From Epichloe hybrida (taxonomy: Eukaryota > Ascomycota > Sordariomycetes > Hypocreales > Clavicipitaceae), in NCBI GenBank assembly GCA_019022495.1, contig JAFEKR010000002.1, forward strand, positions 992,001 to 1,056,000: 64,000 nt of DNA. Direction: 5' to 3'. How positions within the stretch are numbered: the stretch's first letter is position 1; each line of letters opens with the position of its first letter. The notes under the pieces were generated by a model that worked only from the letters and a program-made list of their open reading frames with translations, ran no database searches and was not told where the DNA came from. Positions 58,401 to 64,000 of this stretch are shown here, one piece after another. The position numbers and the translations under genes are program-made.

Positions 58401-59172
58401 GGGAGTCTATCTTATTAATAGTCTAATATTTAATTCCATCCCCTTCTTAAGAAAGGTTTAGTCTTCTTAAATAATTTAAACAAAACAAATAGCAGTATAA
58501 TAACAGCGTAATTTCTGCGTTCGTTAAGAGAAATAAACTAGGTAAATCTAAAAAATAGGCAAAACAGGAAAACAGGAAAAACAAGGTAAATAGGATAAAT
58601 AAGGTAAACAGGGCGGAATAAACAGGATAAATAGAACAGGATAAACAAAGGGAAATAACAAAAACAACAGAAAAAGTGTAAAAGAAGGAAAAATAGTAAA
58701 AAGAGAGAAAAACAGGCTGTAAAGATAGCGCAAAAGCAGAAGCAACTTAATGCCTAGAATACTAAGGTATAAAAAGCCATAAAGAGAGAAAAGGGATTAT
58801 ATAGAGAGTGTAGAGGGAGGTTATATAGGTTAGCTAGCTTAGCTAAGGGTTGTTTTTAACGTTAGGTTTAAATAAAATACCTTATGGCAATAGATTCAGT
58901 TATTTAGTTAGTTTTCTTGTGATAGATAATAAGATTAATAATTAACTAAATATCCTAAAGGCCTAAGAGTTAATAAATTAATCTCTTAGAAGTCTAATAA
59001 GCCTATTGCTAGGATTCTAGTCTATCTTCCTTTAGCACACTCTATAGTCATGCCTCTTTACCACAATAACCATTAATTTAGCATAATAAGAGGTAGTAGC
59101 TATAGTATCTATAGAAATGTCTCTTCTTATAATACCTAACTTATCTATGGTTATAGATAACTACTAATTAGT
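58401..59172 (-). other. Cop2-b 5' leader
   Basis: Purine-rich on the plus strand (58560-58735), so pyrimidine-rich in element sense, matching the Cop2-a leader at 8880-9040. The predicted minus frame at 58548-58745 is this low-complexity leader and not a gene. The first internal bases in element sense are CTAATTAGTAGTTATC; the primer tRNA is not recognised. Confidence 0.6.
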
Positions 59173-59455
59173 ATTAGTTACACTAAGGAACGTTACACTA
59201 GTGCAAAGAGATTAAATTTAATAAAGTTAATAATAGCTAATTACTAAGGGAGAAGAGAAAAGAGAGAAGGAGAGAAATCTAGCTAGAAGAGAAGGTAAGT
59301 AAAAAGGGGAAAAGTAAGGCTATAGTGTGGTGCTACTGCTAACAAAGTGGGGTAGCTTGCGATGTATCTAATCACATTGCGTGCATCCCTTTAGTGGCTT
59401 CACTCTTTGACCACGGTCGGACTATCTATCGTCCGAAGGTCCGAAGGAAGCCACA
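59173..59455 (-). repeat. Cop2-b 5' LTR
   Basis: 283 bp. Its last 60 bp keep CpG and CpA sites (ACCACGGTCGGACTATC, CGTCCGAAGGTCCGAAGG) that are converted in the 3' LTR. The matching part of the Cop2-a 5' LTR is also the less mutated one. Confidence 0.85.
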
Positions 59456-62285
59456 ATAAACCTATAGCCCTTAGGTAGCCTAATATTAACTAGACCTTAG
59501 CTATATAGTCTTTCCTTAATCCCCCTAAGTAAACTAAGATATTATCTAAGTATACTATAATAAAATCCCCTAATATATCCCCTAAGGACTTATTAATATA
59601 ATATTAGAATATTACTAGTGTGCTAGCTAAGCTAAAGGGGTAAACTAGCTACTTAAATAGCCTAAACCTAGTTTAAAATACTATAAGGTACTCCTAGCCC
59701 TTAGTAATCTATAGCTTATAAAATACTATATAAATATTTACCTTTATAAACTAGTATACCTAGGATAAGGAATAAAGTATTTTCTTAATTAATAAGAGAG
59801 AGTAGTAATCCTATACTATTATCTTATTAAGAGCGTAGTAGTTTATATAAAAACACTGTGTGGCTAGAATTGTGACCTCTCAAGACCTCTCTCGAGACCT
59901 CTCTCACAAGACCACAGGCCTCTAGACCTCGGCATCGTCGGATCTATCGGCATCGCCGGATCAATCGGATCCCTAGTCATGTGACTATCTAGCTAGATAA
60001 AATCCCTAGATTCCCTCCTCTTTCATAGAAAATTAACTCTCCCCTTTTGTGCGGTTACTATAGTATATACTCTAGGTTTGTTTAATTAATAAGATAACTA
60101 GACATTAAAAAGAGACCTTAGCAGCTTGGATCCTCGCGATGGATTGCAAATATCGCAGACCTAGATCCTATTATCTAGGTTCTGGCTTTGATATTGTTAA
60201 ATTCGTTAGTATCGTTAGCATTGTCAATATCGTCGTTTTTGTTATTATTACTATCATTGTCTTTTCCGTCGTTTTGGGGTGTTGTTTTTCCCCCGACAAA
60301 ACACTAACCCTTATTAGCCTTTTTAATAAGAAAAACTAGAGCTATAGCTAATAATAAGCTAGTATAGATTTAACCCTTATTTATTAAGTTTATAATCTAG
60401 CGCCTAACCTCTAGAAGCTAGTCCCTTAGTATATTATATAGTAGTCCCTAAGGGAGTATTAGTTTAGACTTATCCTAGTTCTTATATAAGTATATATAGT
60501 AATTAAGGGACCCCTAATAAGGAGGTAAGCTATTAGCTCTAGCCTTATTACAAAGGTCTATAAAGTTAGCTAACTCCTTAAGTAATATTAATATATCTAG
60601 GCTATTAGGCTTTATCTTAGGCACTATAATCTATAGTACTATTATTATCTCCCTAAGGCTTATAGTAATAAATATTATAGAAGTGTCCTTCCTATAGTAT
60701 GCCTAGCGCGCTTTTATAGTATATAAGAACCTAATAATCCCCTATACTAAGGTCTTTACCCTATATATAAAGGCTTTAGAGATATATAAGCCCTCTATTA
60801 CTCTAATAACTAATTACTATTTTACTATATAAATAACTATATTATAATATTCTAGCTATAGTATCCTAAGTATAATATCTTATATAAGGCCTAGGATAAT
60901 ATATAAATACACTAATAACTCCTAGCTATTAATATTTATTCTAGTATATACTATATAAGTAATTAAGGAGGTGTTTTCTTATACTCTCTTTTCTTTCCTT
61001 TATATTTTTACTATAGTCTAAATATACTTTCTCTTTAGTAAGTGTATAAGCTTTAGGCTAAACTATCTTACTACTAACTTACTTATAGTATTATAATAAT
61101 TATAACTATAATTAATTTAGATATTAATATAATAATATATATTAAAGAGTATAAGAATTAAGAATAGTAGTTAGTCTATATATTATACTATATCTTACTT
61201 TAACTTTATATAGCTTAAATAGTTATCCTATATTATAGTATATAGTTAGCTTACTTACCCTTATATAAGACTTTACTTAAAGGCTACTTATTTTCTATAA
61301 GGGAAATATTTACTTCCTTATCTATGCTTTTCTTATTTACTCTATATAAGTTAATACTAACCTATAGGTAATAGGGTAAGAGGTAAGTATACTCCTAGAT
61401 ATAGTAATTCTTAGATTTATATTATAAGTACTATCCTTTCTAATAGTATTTAGCTAACTTTACTTCTAATACTTATTTAGCCTATTATATATTTATAGTA
61501 GGCTTTAGACTCTTCTCTTTCTTAACTAGCCTATTTTATTTTCCTAATTAAGTCCTTACTATATATACCTTAGTTATTAGTATATTACCCTTATAGTTAG
61601 TCTAAGATATAGGTTTAGCTAGCTATAGTTTATATTAGGACTAGTACTTATTCTCTATAGTAAAGGCCTTAATATTTACTATAATCTTATAATACTATAT
61701 AATAGCTATATACTATATACTTTAGCTAATACCCTAGCCTATACTAATTTCTTTTAAATACTTATTAAGCGCTTATTAAAGCTTTACTAGCTTTATATTA
61801 TCCCCTTAATAATCCCCTCTTACTAATAAAAGCTTCTTTATAAAGTAAATAAAGAATATAGAAAATAGCTCCCCTAGGCTTTATTTTATCTAGTTAAGCT
61901 TTATAAGGGCTATTTTCTATCTATATAAATTAAAGAATATAAACCTAAGGTATTCTAGGAATTTAGCTAGGTTAAAATTATAAGTATTACCTTATTTAAA
62001 GAAAGTAACTACCTAGGACTAAACTTTAGAGAATAGGTTTTAGTAAATAAATATTTACTTATTCTTATTAGTTTTAATAAAGTTCTTATTTACTTATAGC
62101 TTATATTCTATTAGGAACCTTTATATAGTAAATAAGGCCTTATTACTATTATATAGGTTACCTATAGGGATAGGTTTTTATTTTACCTTAGGTATAGTTA
62201 AGACTAGGTTAAAGGTAAGAGATAAAGTAAGATTAACTACTAGGGCACTAGGTTAGGCTATAATAAGTAATTAGGTTAAAGGTCT
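59456..62285 (-). pseudogene. Gyp1-d gag-pol 5' part
   Basis: The reverse complement of Gyp1-a from about 1211 to 3590. The catalytic block Y-L-D-N-I-L is near 59520-59550, the upstream reverse transcriptase blocks at about 59800-60360 flank a solo LTR, and the gag knuckle region lies near 61395-61440. Decay is as heavy as in Gyp1-a. Confidence 0.8.
59851..60304. mobile_element. Solo LTR with 6 bp duplications, weakly mutated
   Basis: The LTR proper is 59857-60298 (442 bp), starting TGTGTGGCTAG and ending CCCCCGACA, flanked by AAACAC at 59851-59856 and 60299-60304. It interrupts Gyp1-d within a sequence that Gyp1-a keeps whole (near 3180-3220). It is far richer in CpG than its surroundings, with TCGGCATCG-type direct repeats at 59930-59965. 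The open frame at 60139-60339 reads across its end and is not a gene. No internal region is present, so LTR-LTR recombination removed it. Orientation is unknown. Confidence 0.8.
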
Positions 62286-62763
62286 TATAGTATTTATAGT
62301 TACTTATTATTAGAGGCACGTAAGCTTTACTATTTACTTATAAAGTATAAGTTAAAGTGTCTTAAATTAAGCTTATTAAGCTACTAGTAATGCTATAGTA
62401 TTAAATAAGGGGGTTATTATCCCCTAGCTAGGTTAGTCTTATAGTTAAAGCGTGTCTATTATATCTATTAATATATCTATTAGTATTTCTATTATATCTT
62501 TTAGTAGTTATTATAAAGAACTAAAGGAAGTCTCTTACTTATTATAGACTAGCCCCTAGGTAACTATGATAGGGCATTAATATAGTATTAAAAGACTTAA
62601 GGAAAAAGGAGAAAGGAGAAAGGGTAAGAGACTATCCCTAGTAGTGCCTCTTATACCCCCTAGGCTACTTATATAAGCCTCCTTTCCTTACCCTAATTGC
62701 TTTTACTAATCCCCTCTTTAACTACTATATAGATAATGCTTAGGTAAAGCCTAAGCCCTTATA
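62286..62763 (-). repeat. Gyp1-d 5' LTR
   Basis: About 478 bp, the reverse complement of the 740-1210 LTR: plus-strand start TATAGTATTTATAG, end AAGCCTAAGCCCTTATA. It borders hAT-6 on the right, so Gyp1-d probably inserted in or next to that element. Confidence 0.85.
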
Positions 62764-64000
62764 ATTATAATTCTTAGTAATATAGCTTTCTTTTTTTGCC
62801 TTTTATAAAGATTTTAGCTAAAGTTTATATAATCCTTAGTTATTCTTAATAAGAATAGCAAGTCTTTTAACTTTACCTAGTAAACCTATTAAATTATTAG
62901 TAAAACTTATTATAAAAATTATAATAAATTACTTACTATTTACTAAGCATTTAAATTCCTTAAAATCTTCCTTCTCTTTAATAAAAGAGATATCCTTAGT
63001 AAAATAGTAAAGATATTTACTATTTCTATAGGATTCTAAATCTTCCTTTAAAGAGGTTAATTTTATAAATTTAGTAATAATATCCTTTATAATAATATTA
63101 AAAATATGTGCAATCTAGTAGATATTATATGGCTTATAAATAATACTATTATAATTCTTATTAATATAAGAAGTTATAAAAGTATTATTATTAGAGCCAT
63201 TATCCCTAGTAAAACTATAAAAAGTTAGCTACTATTTAGATTCCTAATAGAATATATTAATATAAGACTAATAACTTACCTAAGGATATACTTAGGCTCT
63301 AAACTATAATCTCTAATAAGATTATTAAAGCATTAATAAATATAAGCCCTAGTATAAGAATTTAATAGATATTTAAAGCCTATAAGTTATAATATTAATA
63401 AATAAGAGTAAAATTAATTAGAAAAGGGGAATCTTACCTATAAGCTTATATTTAAGCTTAAAAGTAAGGCTAATCTAACTTGCTATAACTCCTAAGTAAG
63501 ACTTAGAATTTGTAGAAGTCTAAATATCTAACTAAATAGATATAAGACCTTAATATTATAACTAATATTAGATTTACTAAATAATCTAATGCTTAGAGGA
63601 ATTATACATAGAATTAATTCTATATATAATTATTTAATAGTTTAGTAAGAAAGCTAGATTATTATTCCTAGTATTAAGATTAGCTTTTATCTCTTAATAA
63701 AATTAAAGGAATACTTACCAAGAATAATATTCTAGTAATTCCTTAAAGGATTTACTATTTATAATAGTAAAAGGAATATTATTCTCTAGTATAAACTTAA
63801 TAACTAGAGTAATAGCCTTTTTAGATAAAAATTCCTTAATAATTATATTATTTTAAGGCCTTTTTATAGAAAAATAAGAGGTTAAAGAGGCTTATGTATT
63901 AGGTGGTGAATCTTGTTAGATTTTAGGTACTAAGAAATAGTTAGTAAAAGGAAATAATAGTAAATAAATAGAATTAAATACTTATAAGTAACCTTAAAAG
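62764..64000 (-). pseudogene. hAT-6 transposase, partial at the window edge
   Basis: Minus-strand exons related to hAT-4 and hAT-2. The second catalytic Asp block, N-N-N-T-F-I-T-S-Y-I-N-K preceded by T-R-D-N-G-S, lies near 63150-63215, then I-A-H-I-F-N-I and D-I-I-T-K-F-I-K near 63050-63110, and E-D-L-E-S-Y-R-N-S near 63020-63045, matching exon 5 of hAT-4. Intron-like AT-rich gaps lie between blocks. The gene is cut on the right by the window end and on the left by the Gyp1-d LTR, so the dimerisation domain is absent. Confidence 0.75.

Larger units (their letters stand above)
52616..59455 (-). mobile_element. Cop2-b, full-length copia-type element
   Basis: 6840 bp, LTRs of 283 bp at 52616-52898 and 59173-59455, TG...CA ends and target duplication ATAAA. 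The purine tract (CTCTCTTTTCTTTATAG on the plus strand) borders the left LTR. It carries a degenerate copia pol in the minus orientation and is the probable source family of Cop2-a. It is inserted in the reverse transcriptase of Gyp1-d. Confidence 0.85.

Noticed and set aside
58548..58745. 65-codon minus-strand frame rich in Leu, Phe and Pro
   Set aside because: It is the pyrimidine-rich leader of Cop2-b; the related leader of Cop2-a does not keep the frame.
60139..60339. 66-codon plus-strand frame with a hydrophobic stretch
   Set aside because: It starts in the solo LTR, crosses its edge and ends in Gyp1-d sequence, so it cannot be an ancestral gene.

Overview
The window is a 64 kb block of nested, decayed transposable elements with no recognisable host gene. 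It most resembles an AT-rich, RIP-affected compartment of a filamentous ascomycete (Pezizomycotina). Reasons seen in the sequence: TA is everywhere while CA and TG are scarce, almost every reading frame of a recognisable transposon protein is broken by TAA or TAG where Gln or Trp is expected, key Asp, Cys and Gly codons show G-to-A or C-to-T changes, and frame is kept over long stretches despite the stops. The species cannot be told.

Elements are named here by superfamily. Gyp1 (Ty3/gypsy chromovirus, LTR about 470 bp) has four copies: Gyp1-a (740-7386, +), Gyp1-b (12233-14580, +, 3' part), Gyp1-c (14581-15745, -, 3' tail) and Gyp1-d (52077-62763, -). Gyp2 (16520-24403, -) is a second chromovirus with 270 bp LTRs. 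Cop1 (Ty1/copia, LTR 768-818 bp, all minus) has three copies: Cop1-a (15746-16519 plus 24404-25732), Cop1-b (25733-28766 plus 41014-42380) and Cop1-c (28767-41013). Cop2 (copia, LTR about 282 bp) has Cop2-a (8202-10776, +, lacking pol) and Cop2-b (52616-59455, -, full length). hAT DNA transposons are hAT-1 (7387-12232), hAT-2 (35161-40232), hAT-3 (42381-49140, interrupted), hAT-4 (42743-47970), hAT-5 (50119-52076) and hAT-6 (62764 to the window end). A less mutated solo LTR lies at 59857-60298.

The insertion order can be read from target-site duplications. Cop1-a landed in Gyp1-c. Gyp2 (TSD CCTCT) landed in Cop1-a, and Cop1-b also landed in Cop1-a. Cop1-c (TSD TTTAT) landed in Cop1-b, and hAT-2 (TSD GCTATACA) landed in the 5' LTR of Cop1-c. 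hAT-3 cut Cop1-b and was itself split by hAT-4 (TSD ACTATAAC). On the right, Cop2-b (TSD ATAAA) and then a solo LTR (TSD AAACAC) landed in Gyp1-d. Gyp1-c and Gyp1-d are both on the minus strand and may be the two ends of one element that holds the whole nest, with about 2.2 kb lost.

The best-preserved gene is the hAT-4 transposase: ten exons keep one frame across nine short GT-AG introns, with about 13 stops and no frameshift. Most striking is the architecture of the hAT ends: each family carries a CAGAG terminus followed by short arrays of a 5 bp unit that differs by one base between families (GTATT, GTAAT, GTAGT), plus 9-10 bp internal arrays. Other notable structures are a 41 bp hairpin array in the Cop1-c leader, a 41 bp x 10 array upstream of the hAT-2 transposase, U3 hairpin units that vary in number between Cop1 copies, a 1.2 kb palindrome, and a possible antisense reading frame in Gyp2. 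Short predicted frames in the pentamer arrays, leaders and LTRs are not genes.
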